This document shows positions 47,496 to 55,685 of a DNA stretch of 64,000 nucleotides, piece by piece (the first letter of the stretch is position 1; every line of letters begins with the position of its first letter). Source of the DNA: Marmoricola endophyticus (GTDB taxonomy: Bacteria; Actinomycetota; Actinomycetes; Propionibacteriales; Nocardioidaceae); contig NZ_BMKQ01000001.1 in assembly GCF_014644415.1 (NCBI RefSeq), positions 710,569-774,568 on the forward strand. Direction: 5' to 3'. Both the position numbers and the translations under genes were made by a program. Under the pieces are notes generated by a model, which ran no database searches, was not told where the DNA came from, and saw only the letters and a list, made by a program, of their open reading frames with translations.

Positions 47496-49036
47496 CCGAC
47501 AACGCGACCACCGCAGCCGACACGACCAAAGCGACCGGCGCAGCGGCCGCAGAGCGGATCCGTCCCCGCGACCGCGACACCCTCATCAACGGTCTACGCG
47601 CCGGCGTCGTCCCACGTATCGGCCAACAGCACATCCAAGTCGGACGCGTTAACGAGCTGAACGCGCTCCTGGCCGACATCACCCGCATCGGCGACGACGG
47701 CTCAGCTGCCCGGTTCATCATCGGCGAATACGGATCGGGCAAGACGTTTTTCCTCAACCTGGTCCGCTCGGTGGCGTTGCAACGCAAGCTAGTCACTGTC
47801 CACGCCGACCTCTCCCCCGACCGACGCCTGCACGCGACCGGTGGGCAAGCACGCTCGCTGTACTCAGAGCTGATGCGGAGCATGTCGACGCGTGCAAAAC
47901 CAGACGGCGGCGCGGTGGGCAGCGTTGTCGAACGGTTCGTCACCAGCGCACTGACCGAGGGGAACCAGAACGGCACCGCCCCCGAGTCGATCATGCGGGC
48001 ACGGTTGGCGCAGCTCAGCGAGCTCACCGGGGGCTACGACTTCGCCGAAGTCATCGCTAAGTACTGGCAAGGTCACGACACCGGTAACGAGCAGCTGAAG
48101 TCTGATGCTGTGCGGTGGCTGCGCGGGGAGTTCGCGACCCGCACCGATGCCCGTGCGGCTCTCGGGGTCCGCACTATCGTCGACGACGCCAACTTCTACG
48201 ACCAGCTGAAGCTCCTTGCCAAGTTCGTCCGCCTGGCCGGGTTCGACGGCTTGCTGGTGTGCCTAGACGAAATGGTCAACCTCTACAAGCTCGCTAACAG
48301 CCAGGCACGCAAGTCCAACTACGAGCAGATCTTGCGCATCCTCAATGACGCCTTGCAGGGATACGCCGAAGGAATCGGGTTTATCTTCGGCGGCACACCG
48401 GACTTCCTGACCGACTCACGCCGCGGCCTGTACTCCTACGCCGCGCTGCAATCACGTCTTGCCGAGAACACGTTCGCTACGGCCGGACGAGTCGACCTCT
48501 CTGGGCCTGTCATCCGGCTCTCGGCGCTCACCCCTGAGGACCTGTTTATCCTGCTGACCAAGCTCGTTCACGTGCACGCCGGCGGTGACCCAGCCAACTA
48601 TTTGCTGCCGTCAGAGGCGCTGCAGGCGTTCATGGCGCACTGCTCGAACCGCATCGGAGACGCCTACTTCCGTACGCCCCGCAACACCATCCGCGGGTTC
48701 CTGGACCTGCTCGCCATCCTCGAGCAGAACCCCGAGCAGCAGTGGGACCAGATCATCGACGCCATCCCGATCGGCGAGGAGACCAACCCAGACCTCGAGC
48801 CCCTCCCCGCCACCGAAGGCACCGTCTCGGCCCCGCCAGAAGGCGGAGGCAGCGTCACCCTCACCGCCGCGCCTGGCGCCGGTGTTGTGGGCCCGCCCAG
48901 CTGGGCAGTAGACCCCGCGGACAATGGCAGCGTCACCGTCGAGCACAAGAACAACGGTGACGATAGCCGGGATGACGACGGTGACGGAGATTACGGCCGG
49001 GGCGGGGACGATGAGCTGACCTCGTTCAAGCTCTGA
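47492..49036 (+). CDS. sngB: ATPase of a Shango-type defence system (SngB; BrxD/DUF2791-like)
   Basis: 514 residues. P-loop ATPase with Walker A GEYGSGKT (78-85) and Walker B LLVCLDEM (Asp259, Glu260), related to the BrxD/DUF2791 ATPases of BREX type 2. Further conserved parts: HVQVGRVNEL-like QHIQVGRVNELNALLADI, GIGFIFGGTPDFLTD, SYAALQSRLAEN and YFRTPRNTIRGFLDLLAI. The C-terminal 80 residues are acidic and Gly-rich, probably disordered (NNGDDSRDDDGDGDYGRG). Coupled on both sides: ATGA overlap with the TerB gene and TGATG with the helicase gene, implying a stoichiometric complex. Confidence 0.87.
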   Translation: MTDNATTAADTTKATGAAAAERIRPRDRDTLINGLRAGVVPRIGQQHIQVGRVNELNALLADITRIGDDGSAARFIIGEYGSGKTFFLNLVRSVALQRKLVTVHADLSPDRRLHATGGQARSLYSELMRSMSTRAKPDGGAVGSVVERFVTSALTEGNQNGTAPESIMRARLAQLSELTGGYDFAEVIAKYWQGHDTGNEQLKSDAVRWLRGEFATRTDARAALGVRTIVDDANFYDQLKLLAKFVRLAGFDGLLVCLDEMVNLYKLANSQARKSNYEQILRILNDALQGYAEGIGFIFGGTPDFLTDSRRGLYSYAALQSRLAENTFATAGRVDLSGPVIRLSALTPEDLFILLTKLVHVHAGGDPANYLLPSEALQAFMAHCSNRIGDAYFRTPRNTIRGFLDLLAILEQNPEQQWDQIIDAIPIGEETNPDLEPLPATEGTVSAPPEGGGSVTLTAAPGAGVVGPPSWAVDPADNGSVTVEHKNNGDDSRDDDGDGDYGRGGDDELTSFKL

Positions 49037-52000
49037 TGACCAACAGCTCGCGCGACCAGGAACCTTCAACCGGGATTTCAACCTCAGCCGCACGGGCAAC
49101 CGGCGCCGCCGACCCGGCGGCAGCGTTCGGACGGCTCCACCCCGAAGTCCAGCGGTGGGTGTGGAGCCAAGGCTGGTCAAGCCTGCGCACCGTTCAGGCG
49201 TTGGCAGTCGAGCCCATACTCGCCGGCTGTGACGTCCTGATCTCGGCGGCGACCGCCGGCGGGAAGACCGAAGCCGCGTGGCTTCCTATCGCCTCCAACA
49301 TCTCTGCCAGATTGGACGCCGCACGAGACGAGCACGGGCAGGGACGCCCACCTACGCCCGCTGCCCCCGGGGTGCGCGGCCTCTACATCGGTCCGCTCAA
49401 GGCCCTCATCAACGACCAGTTCCTGCGCCTGCAGACCCTCGGGGAAGACGCCGGGATTCCGGTGCACCGCTGGCATGGTGACGTAGCCGCGTCCGCGAAA
49501 CGCAAGCTGCGCACCCACCCCGAAGGAATCCTGCTCATCACTCCCGAATCCCTCGAGGCGCTCTTCGTCCGCGAGGGCCCCCGGGTCCCGGTCATCTTCG
49601 CGGGGTTGCAACACATCGTCATCGATGAGTTTCACTCGTTCATTGGCACCGAACGCGGCGCGCAGCTGCAGTCGCTCATGCACCGCATCGATCTGGCCCT
49701 GCGCCGTCGGGTCCCCCGCATCGGGCTCTCGGCCACCCTGGCCGACCTCACCCACGCCGCGGAGTATCTGCGCCCCGGGCACGGCGCAGGCGTCGCACTG
49801 GTCGCCTCACCGCACGAAGACGCCACCGAGATCCGCTTGCAGGTGCGCGGCTACATCCGACACAACCCCGAGACAAACACGGACATTGAGACGGGCTCTA
49901 ACGCCACGACCCGTGATGCGGCCGGGAGGCATGAGCCTGATGAGGAAGCCGCCCACTCGGACGACGCAGTCGCGATAGGACGACACATCTTCGAAACGCT
50001 GCGCGGCGCCGACAACCTCGTCTTCGCAAACAGCCGCTCCGCTGTGGAGGCCTACACCGACATCTTGACCCGACTCAGCGAGACCGCACGAGTACCGAAC
50101 GAATTCCTCGCCCACCACGGCAACCTGTCGAAGGAGCACCGCGAGGACGTCGAGAACAAGCTGCGCTCTACCGAGACACCCGCGAGCGCGATCTGCACCT
50201 CGACGCTCGAAATGGGCATCGACATCGGGTCTACCGACTCTGTTGCGCAGATTGGATCACCACCCGGAGTCGCATCCTTGCGGCAACGCCTGGGCCGCTC
50301 AGGTCGACGAGGCAGGCCCGCGACCCTGCGCGCCTACGTCGCTGAAGCAGAGGTGACCGAACGCACCCCGCCGACTGACATGCTGCGCGCTCACCTGGTG
50401 CAAACGGTCGCGATGACTGAGCTGATGTTGCGCGAACGCTGGTACGAGCCGCCCAATCTCTCCGACCTTCACCTGTCCACCCTCATCCAGCAGGTCCTCT
50501 CCGTCATCGCGCAACACGGCGGAGCCAAGGCCGCGGAGCTGTTCAGTGCCTTGTGCGGCAACGGGCCGTTCGCCTTGGTCTCTCAACAGGTGTTCGTGCA
50601 GCTCTTGCGTGACATGGGCGAGGCCGGCCTGCTGACCCAAGCCGGTGACGGGGTTCTGCTCGCCGGCCCGGTCGGTGACCGGCTGGTGAATCACTACTCG
50701 TTCTACTCCGCCTTCAAGTCCGGCGAGGAATACCGGCTGATGGCTTGCGGCAGGACGCTGGGCACTATCCCGGTCGATTTCCCCGTCCTGGTCGGCAGCT
50801 TCCTGATCTTCGCCGGCCTGCGCTGGCAAGTCGTCGAAGTCGACGCCACGGCCCGCATCATCGAGCTCACCCGCTCGTCGGGTGGCCGACCGCCGTCGTT
50901 CACCGGCAACGGCGCCGAGGTCGCCGACAAGATCCGCCAACGGATGCGCCATCTCTACCTCACCGCCCACACCCCGGCCTACCTGGACGCGACCGGGCAA
51001 GACCTGCTCACCGAGGGCCGCAACAACTTCGCCCGGCTGAACCTGAGCCAGCGATCAGTGGTGCCGTGGGGATCGGACACCGTGCTGCTGCCATGGCGCG
51101 GCGACCAGATCCTGAACACGCTCGCGGTCGCATTCGCCAGCGTCGAGGTGCCAGCAGCCAAAGACGGAGTCGGGCTCACCATCGTCCACACCCACCCGAC
51201 CGATGTCCTCACCGCCGCACAACAGCTGGTCCAAGCAGGGGAACCTGATCCTGAGAAGTTGGCGCGGTCGGTGAGCAACAAGCTGCGCGACAAGTACGAC
51301 GAGTTCCTCTCCGAAGACCTGCTCGATCTCGCGTACGCCGCCCATGCGCTCGACGTCCCTGGCGCGTGGAGCGTGTTGGCACACTTGACGACCGAGCCGG
51401 TGGAGTCACTCGACGTCTTCGACCCCGCGCCCGGGCTCGGCACCGGCGCAACCAGTTCGACGGAACGCATCGAGCTCGTCAGGGGCGGCGGAGACGGCGG
51501 AGCCGTCGGCGTCGGGGACGGCGAGTCCACCTCGACTGCGTTCTCGCCTGCGCTCGCATCAGTGGGCCAGACGCCCTTCGCCGTCATCGACGTAGAGACC
51601 ACCGGGATCGACTCGCTGCGCGAGGACAGGGTCGTTGAGGTCGCGATCGTGCAGACCGACGAGACCGGCACCCCCACCGCAACATGGAGCTCACTAGTCA
51701 ACCCGCTGCGCGACGCAGGCCCAGCGCATGTGCACGGCCTGGTCAACGCCGACCTGGCCGCCGCACCCAGGTTCAACGACATCGCCGAGTGGATAGCCGA
51801 CCAACTCGCCGGCCGCATCGTCGTCGGACACAATGCCGAGTTCGATCTCGCCTTCCTCAACGTCGAGTTCGCGCGCGCTGACCTCGAGCCTCCCCCTTGG
51901 CCCGTACTGGACACACTTGCGGTCGCCGAGTCCCTCGCCGTCTTTGATGACCTGACCCTGGCCGGCTGCTGCGCGGCCGCCGGGGTGAGTCTGCGAGCCG

Positions 52001-52191
52001 CGCACACGGCTGTCGGTGACGCGCTCGCCACCGCGCAACTGCTCGCAGCCCAGCTGCGCCATGCACCCGCGCAGGCCATCACCGCACTCGTGGACGGCAA
52101 AGTCGTGACCCCAAGGACCTACCCGCGGCCAGCAGCGCCGCGAGCCACGCCACGCCAGGGCTACGGAGCGCTCCGGTACCCACTGCAGTGA
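49036..52191 (+). CDS. sngC: Lhr-like SF2 helicase fused to DEDDh exonuclease (SngC)
   Basis: 1051 residues. Lhr/BrxHI-like superfamily 2 helicase: Walker A AATAGGKT (71-78), motif II DEFH (197-200), motif III LSATLADL, and VI GVASLRQRLGRSGRRGRP with CTSTLEMGIDIGSTD before it. After a helical middle and a Gly/Ser linker (about 800-845) comes a DnaQ-type 3'-5' exonuclease: DVETTG (Asp852, Glu854), VGHNAEFD (Asp937), HTAVGD (His990, Asp995), all catalytic residues present. This gives one chain that can unwind and degrade DNA. Last gene of the TerB-ATPase-helicase operon. Confidence 0.88.
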   Translation: MTNSSRDQEPSTGISTSAARATGAADPAAAFGRLHPEVQRWVWSQGWSSLRTVQALAVEPILAGCDVLISAATAGGKTEAAWLPIASNISARLDAARDEHGQGRPPTPAAPGVRGLYIGPLKALINDQFLRLQTLGEDAGIPVHRWHGDVAASAKRKLRTHPEGILLITPESLEALFVREGPRVPVIFAGLQHIVIDEFHSFIGTERGAQLQSLMHRIDLALRRRVPRIGLSATLADLTHAAEYLRPGHGAGVALVASPHEDATEIRLQVRGYIRHNPETNTDIETGSNATTRDAAGRHEPDEEAAHSDDAVAIGRHIFETLRGADNLVFANSRSAVEAYTDILTRLSETARVPNEFLAHHGNLSKEHREDVENKLRSTETPASAICTSTLEMGIDIGSTDSVAQIGSPPGVASLRQRLGRSGRRGRPATLRAYVAEAEVTERTPPTDMLRAHLVQTVAMTELMLRERWYEPPNLSDLHLSTLIQQVLSVIAQHGGAKAAELFSALCGNGPFALVSQQVFVQLLRDMGEAGLLTQAGDGVLLAGPVGDRLVNHYSFYSAFKSGEEYRLMACGRTLGTIPVDFPVLVGSFLIFAGLRWQVVEVDATARIIELTRSSGGRPPSFTGNGAEVADKIRQRMRHLYLTAHTPAYLDATGQDLLTEGRNNFARLNLSQRSVVPWGSDTVLLPWRGDQILNTLAVAFASVEVPAAKDGVGLTIVHTHPTDVLTAAQQLVQAGEPDPEKLARSVSNKLRDKYDEFLSEDLLDLAYAAHALDVPGAWSVLAHLTTEPVESLDVFDPAPGLGTGATSSTERIELVRGGGDGGAVGVGDGESTSTAFSPALASVGQTPFAVIDVETTGIDSLREDRVVEVAIVQTDETGTPTATWSSLVNPLRDAGPAHVHGLVNADLAAAPRFNDIAEWIADQLAGRIVVGHNAEFDLAFLNVEFARADLEPPPWPVLDTLAVAESLAVFDDLTLAGCCAAAGVSLRAAHTAVGDALATAQLLAAQLRHAPAQAITALVDGKVVTPRTYPRPAAPRATPRQGYGALRYPLQ

Positions 52192-52367
52192 CAGGAGCAC
52201 AGGGGGGACATCATGGCGAGCCCTGTGGGCCGCAACGACGACCGGCTTCGTACCGAACGCTTCGACGCGGCCAGAGTCGACAGGCCCTAGCGTCCCAGTC
52301 AGACGTCTCTGCACTGAGTCATGTCGACGCGTCTGGCGGGCCACCCTGTGAGCTCAAACCCGCATCG

Positions 52368-53057
52368 TTACCAAGGCGAAACACTCGGCGCTATCACCCA
52401 GTGAGTACCCGTCACGGCTGGCTTCCGATCTTGATTGATCCGTCGCACCACGAAGGTCTCGACAGGGGGAGGATCCAGTGGCAGAAAGTACTTCGCCAAG
52501 CCATCGCTGGGACCGAGAGCCCATGACGGAGTGGTCAGTTTCAACCCTACGGGCGGGTGGGGGCCGACAAGCACCAGATGCGCGTCTACGTCCGGGAAAC
52601 GCGGCGCATCGTGGTCGCCGAAAATCGCGGTAAGCCTAGCCGCCTTATAGAGCATCTGCTTGTTGGTCCAACTGCTATAGCCCTTCGCCTCCAACAGCGC
52701 GAGCTGACCCCGTCCGCGTTCGTCGGTCCATGCCACCAAGAGGTCGATGTCGGATTGGTTGCCGGTGACCTTGAGATCCTCCGGCACTCCGGCAACGCCC
52801 GCGTCAACGTTGCGCTCCATCAGATTGCCTGGGTGCGCCAGTCCCTCTGCCCACATCAACGCGGCGAACAGCCAATCCAGGTGGTAGTCCATTGCGCAGT
52901 AGGCATTGGCTGGAACATCTCGCTTCAGGACGTCCCCGAGCTGCAGTCGAAACGTTTCGCCGAGGGTGAAGGCGGCGTTGCCCAGTGCCTGTCCCACCAG
53001 GAGGAATCGCTCCTTGCGATTGAAGGAGGCCAGTCTCTGTTCCATGTTCGTCAACAT
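52368..53057 (-). CDS. predicted PD-(D/E)XK nuclease-like protein
   Basis: 229 residues. NQSDIDLLVAWTDERGRGQL followed by ALLEAKGYSSW gives the Asp...Glu-x-Lys arrangement of the PD-(D/E)XK nuclease core (second strand ALLEAKG). The N-terminal half is helical (ERFLLVGQALGNAAFTLGET) and the C-terminus contains VDAHLVLVGPHPP. ATG at 53057, or a second ATG at 53045. Convergent with the helicase gene and next to the integrase; may be an accessory nuclease of the defence operon. The 176 bp before it (52192-52367) hold nothing I recognise. Confidence 0.6.
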   Translation of the reverse strand: MLTNMEQRLASFNRKERFLLVGQALGNAAFTLGETFRLQLGDVLKRDVPANAYCAMDYHLDWLFAALMWAEGLAHPGNLMERNVDAGVAGVPEDLKVTGNQSDIDLLVAWTDERGRGQLALLEAKGYSSWTNKQMLYKAARLTAIFGDHDAPRFPDVDAHLVLVGPHPPVGLKLTTPSWALGPSDGLAKYFLPLDPPPVETFVVRRINQDRKPAVTGTHWVIAPSVSPW

Positions 53058-53145
53058 GGTCCAATGCTGCCCGCGTTTCGAGTACCGGGTCTGGTGCCCT
53101 GAGGGTTTGCCGCCGGCGGCCGCTTACGCCACATGATTCCGCTGC

Positions 53146-54309
53146 CTATAGCTCAACTAGCTTCGACAGCCGTCTGGCGATCTCGGCATCGCGATCCTCG
53201 GAGGCGTGCTGGTAGCGCATTGCCGCACCAGGGGTCGAGTGCCCCAGTCGCCCCATGAGCTCGGCGAGCGTCGCCCCAGTCTGCGCGGCCAGGACGGCAC
53301 CGGTGTGCCGCAGGTCGTGCCAGCGGAGATCCCTTCGGCCGGCAGCTCGACGAGCCGGGTAGTAGACCTTGTACAGCGTGGCCGTCGCCATGTGGTGGTC
53401 GCTGTTCGCCGCAGCCGGGAAGAGCAGAGCGTCCCTCTCACCACCCACATGGTCGGCGAGGTGTGCCTCGACGAAGGGCATCAGGTGCGGCGGGATCGCC
53501 ACGTCGCGGATGCCGGCGTCCGACTTGGGTGGACCGACGAAGAACTCGCCGAAGGCGCGGCTCACCGCCCGGCGGACCTTGACGCGGCCCCGCGGGATGT
53601 CGATGTCGCCACGGCGCAGCTCGGTGAGCTCGCCGAAGCGCAGCGCGCACCACATCGCCAGAAGAGCCATCAGCTTGTAGCGAGGCGGCAGCTCGTCGAC
53701 GATGATGTTGAGCTCCTCGAGCGAGGCGGGCTGCACGCGGTGAACTCTCGCCGTGCTGCCCGCGCCGCGGATGTGCACCGGGTTGTAGGGGATCAGCGGG
53801 TGCGGGCGCTCCGTCGCAGCCGTGTTGAGGATCGTGCGCAGCAAGCTGTAGGACTGCGCTCGCATGTGCTCTCGCCCCGGGGCCACCTGGTCGTACCAGC
53901 GGTTGACGTCGACAGGCTGGATCTGGTCCAGCGTCCAATCACCGAAGGTCGGGTTGATGAACTTCTCGAGCAGCATCAGGTACTGATAGCGCGTCTTCGG
54001 CCGAAGCTCCCTCCCCCGAGTCCGCCGGTTCGTGACCCAGTCGTCGGCGTACTCACGCAAGACCGGGGCGGCCGCCTTGGCCGCCGCGCGAGCAGCGGCC
54101 TCGGGCGCCCAGAGCTCGAGGCTGATCTCAGCCCGACGGGCGGAGAGCCAGGCGATCGCGTCGTCCTTCGCCGCGAAGGTTTGCGGGGCGCGGTAGAGCC
54201 GGTGGTCCGGTCCCGTGTACGCAGCGCGGTAGCGACCGGACTTGAGCAGCTCGACACGTCCGAACCCACGTCGGGTTCTTGTACCATTTCTCGAAGTGTT
54301 CCCCGCCAT
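53146..54309 (-). CDS. int: tyrosine site-specific integrase
   Basis: 387 residues. An Arg-rich N-terminal arm-binding part, a core-binding SAM-like domain (LREYADDWVTNRRTRGREL) and the catalytic domain with Arg224 (LRFGELTEL), His331-x2-Arg334 (WHDLRHTG), His357 (LGHSTPG) and nucleophile Tyr366 (MRYQHAS). ATG at 54309 has GAGGGGG upstream; ATG at 54339 is less likely. Located 162 bp inside attR, in the usual position of the enzyme that inserted the element in tRNA-Val. All catalytic residues are present, so excision may still be possible. Confidence 0.95.
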   Translation of the reverse strand: MAGNTSRNGTRTRRGFGRVELLKSGRYRAAYTGPDHRLYRAPQTFAAKDDAIAWLSARRAEISLELWAPEAAARAAAKAAAPVLREYADDWVTNRRTRGRELRPKTRYQYLMLLEKFINPTFGDWTLDQIQPVDVNRWYDQVAPGREHMRAQSYSLLRTILNTAATERPHPLIPYNPVHIRGAGSTARVHRVQPASLEELNIIVDELPPRYKLMALLAMWCALRFGELTELRRGDIDIPRGRVKVRRAVSRAFGEFFVGPPKSDAGIRDVAIPPHLMPFVEAHLADHVGGERDALLFPAAANSDHHMATATLYKVYYPARRAAGRRDLRWHDLRHTGAVLAAQTGATLAELMGRLGHSTPGAAMRYQHASEDRDAEIARRLSKLVEL

Positions 54310-54329
54310 TAATATCGCCCCCTCGATCA

Positions 54330-54342
54330 CGAGGAACATACG
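54330..54342 (+). repeat. candidate integrase arm-type site, right end
   Basis: CGAGGAACATACG, identical to 30275-30287 in the same orientation and 130 bp inside attR, in the promoter region of the integrase gene. Binding here could also autoregulate the integrase. Confidence 0.45.
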
Positions 54343-54471
54343 GAGAAGATCGATGTCATTCCGTGTCTATTTATGTCAACACCTATCATCGAGCCGCATG
54401 CCCTCTGACCTGCGACGATACACGACTCAGGCGGTCAGCAACGGACTGAAGAATACGCTCTGAATCGCGCC

Positions 54472-54494
54472 TTCAAACCCAGTATCGCCCACCA
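54472..54494 (+). repeat. attR core (23-bp direct repeat of tRNA-Val 3' end)
   Basis: Identical to 30208-30230. The bases to its left (GCGCC) differ from the tRNA (CTGG), so this is only the tail and not a functional tRNA. Confidence 0.92.
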
Positions 54495-54500
54495 ACGCGC

Positions 54501-54538
54501 ACACCCCTTGACCTGCACGAACGGAGGTCAAGGGGTGT
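54501..54538 (+). terminator. original terminator of the tRNA-Val transcript, displaced by the element
   Basis: Perfect 14-bp stem ACACCCCTTGACCT/AGGTCAAGGGGTGT with a 10-nt loop, 6 bp after attR. Before insertion it would have followed the tRNA-Val(GAC) gene immediately. It now lies 24 kb from its tRNA operon. From here to 54767 nothing else is recognised. Confidence 0.75.
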
Positions 54539-54767
54539 CATTGCGTTTGGCGTGCGCAATACGTGCGGAATGCGCTTCCGGACCGGCTCAGCCGACCGGG
54601 GTGTTCAGGATCTTCGTAGCCAGAGTTCGCCGAGAACTCGATGCTTCAGCCGCGCAGCACCGGAGCCCGGCGTCGGCCGACGAGCCCTCGAACTGCTGCC
54701 GTTGCCGAACGGTTCCGGTGGTCGCGGCACACCCAGACGCCGCCGGCGATGACGACGTGGGCGCCCG

Positions 54768-55211
54768 TCAGCCCGCGCTCTCCAGGTCCCGGACCTCCTC
54801 ACGGGCAGCGTTGACGGCCGCCTGCTGGCGTACGACGACCTCGCGGAAGCCTGCACTGAGGTCCATACCCACGGCGTCCTCGTAGGTCGAGACCGCGTGA
54901 TCCTCACCGGTCACGGCTGCCTTGAGCACGGCGGACGGGTCGTCGCTGGTCAGCGCGTCCTTCAGTGAGATCCAGCCACGGTGCAGCGCTGCCGCGGCAC
55001 TGCCGCTCTCCTCGACGTCGTCGCCGTAGTCGTGACCCAGGCCGACGATCTCGCGCCAGAAGCCGGCACGCTGCGACGACAGGTGCTGCAGGGTCGCAGC
55101 CCACTCGGCGTGCCCGTCACCACGCAGCTTCTCGGCTGCGTCGCTGAGGCCTCGCTCGCCGTCCTTCAGCGTCTCGACCAGCTGCTTGGCCGCCTTGGCG
55201 TCATCAGACAT
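54768..55211 (-). CDS. PA2169-family four-helix-bundle protein (DUF2383)
   Basis: 147 residues. Ferritin-like helical bundle of the PA2169/DUF2383 type: LVETLKDGERGLSDAAEKLR, HRGWISLKDALTSDDPSAVL, KAAVTGEDHAVSTYEDAV. Related proteins occur with stress and spore functions; the activity is unknown. ATG at 55211, with AAGGAG 6 nt upstream. Divergent from the small membrane protein gene, 232 bp away. Confidence 0.82.
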   Translation of the reverse strand: MSDDAKAAKQLVETLKDGERGLSDAAEKLRGDGHAEWAATLQHLSSQRAGFWREIVGLGHDYGDDVEESGSAAAALHRGWISLKDALTSDDPSAVLKAAVTGEDHAVSTYEDAVGMDLSAGFREVVVRQQAAVNAAREEVRDLESAG

Positions 55212-55443
55212 GGGGTGCTCCTTCGTGTCGTGGATCCCTTCAGCCTCGCCGACCCACGGCCTTCTCGGTCCACCCTCGCGAATGACGCTCCACAGGTGTC
55301 GCCGGGGCCGGGCGGCGGGCCTGCTGCCTTGGTCACCGCTCCCCGTCGCCGACTCGCCCGTTGCGCTGTAGCCCACGACGGCACCGACGCGAGAGGGTCG
55401 TCACTAGCCGACACTCTGTCGGCCTCAACGAGAAGGAATCACC

Positions 55444-55599
55444 ATGATCATTCTGGGCGTCATCCTCATCATCATCGGAGCGGTCGCGAACATACCGATC
55501 CTCTACACGATCGGTGCGATCCTCGCGATCGTCGGCGTCGTGCTGTGGGTCCTCGGTGCCACCGGCCGGGCCGTGGGTGGTCGAAAGCACTGGTTCTAG
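55444..55599 (+). CDS. small membrane protein (DUF6131-like)
   Basis: 51 residues, two hydrophobic helices: MIILGVILIIIGAVANIPIL and YTIGAILAIVGVVLWVLGAT, then GRAVGGRKHWF. The tail GRxVGGRxHxx is typical of a small family common in actinobacteria (DUF6131, as I recall). ATG at 55444 after GAGAAGGAATCACC. Function unknown. Confidence 0.78.
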   Translation: MIILGVILIIIGAVANIPILYTIGAILAIVGVVLWVLGATGRAVGGRKHWF

Positions 55600-55624
55600 C
55601 CGTCACCCGCAAGGACGGCTAGCT

Positions 55625-55657
55625 TCCGCCCGCCCGGGATGTGCCCGGGCGGGCGGA
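55625..55657. terminator. strong bidirectional hairpin terminator
   Basis: Perfect 14-bp stem TCCGCCCGCCCGGG/CCCGGGCGGGCGGA with loop ATGTG, between the convergent stops of the small membrane protein gene and the SDR gene. Confidence 0.75.
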
Positions 55658-55685
55658 GCCATGTCCAGCCCGAAACCGTCCCGAC

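Larger units (their letters stand above)
30208..54494. mobile_element. 24.3-kb integrated element in tRNA-Val (IME or degraded AICE) with defence cargo
   Basis: Bounded by a 23-bp direct repeat of the tRNA-Val 3' end (30208-30230 and 54472-54494). Carries a tyrosine integrase beside the right end, two excisionase-like HTH genes, a MobF relaxase pseudogene, and cargo rich in nucleases, an ATPase/helicase operon and toxin-antitoxin genes. None of the dispersed chromosomal repeats seen on both sides occurs inside it. No FtsK/TraB translocase, replication initiator or type IV secretion gene was found, so it could only have moved with help. Confidence 0.9.

Noticed and set aside
47492-52191. BREX type 2 system (BrxD and BrxHI-like genes)
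   Set aside because: No pglX, pglZ, pglW or pglY in the element; the TerB-domain partner fits Shango instead.
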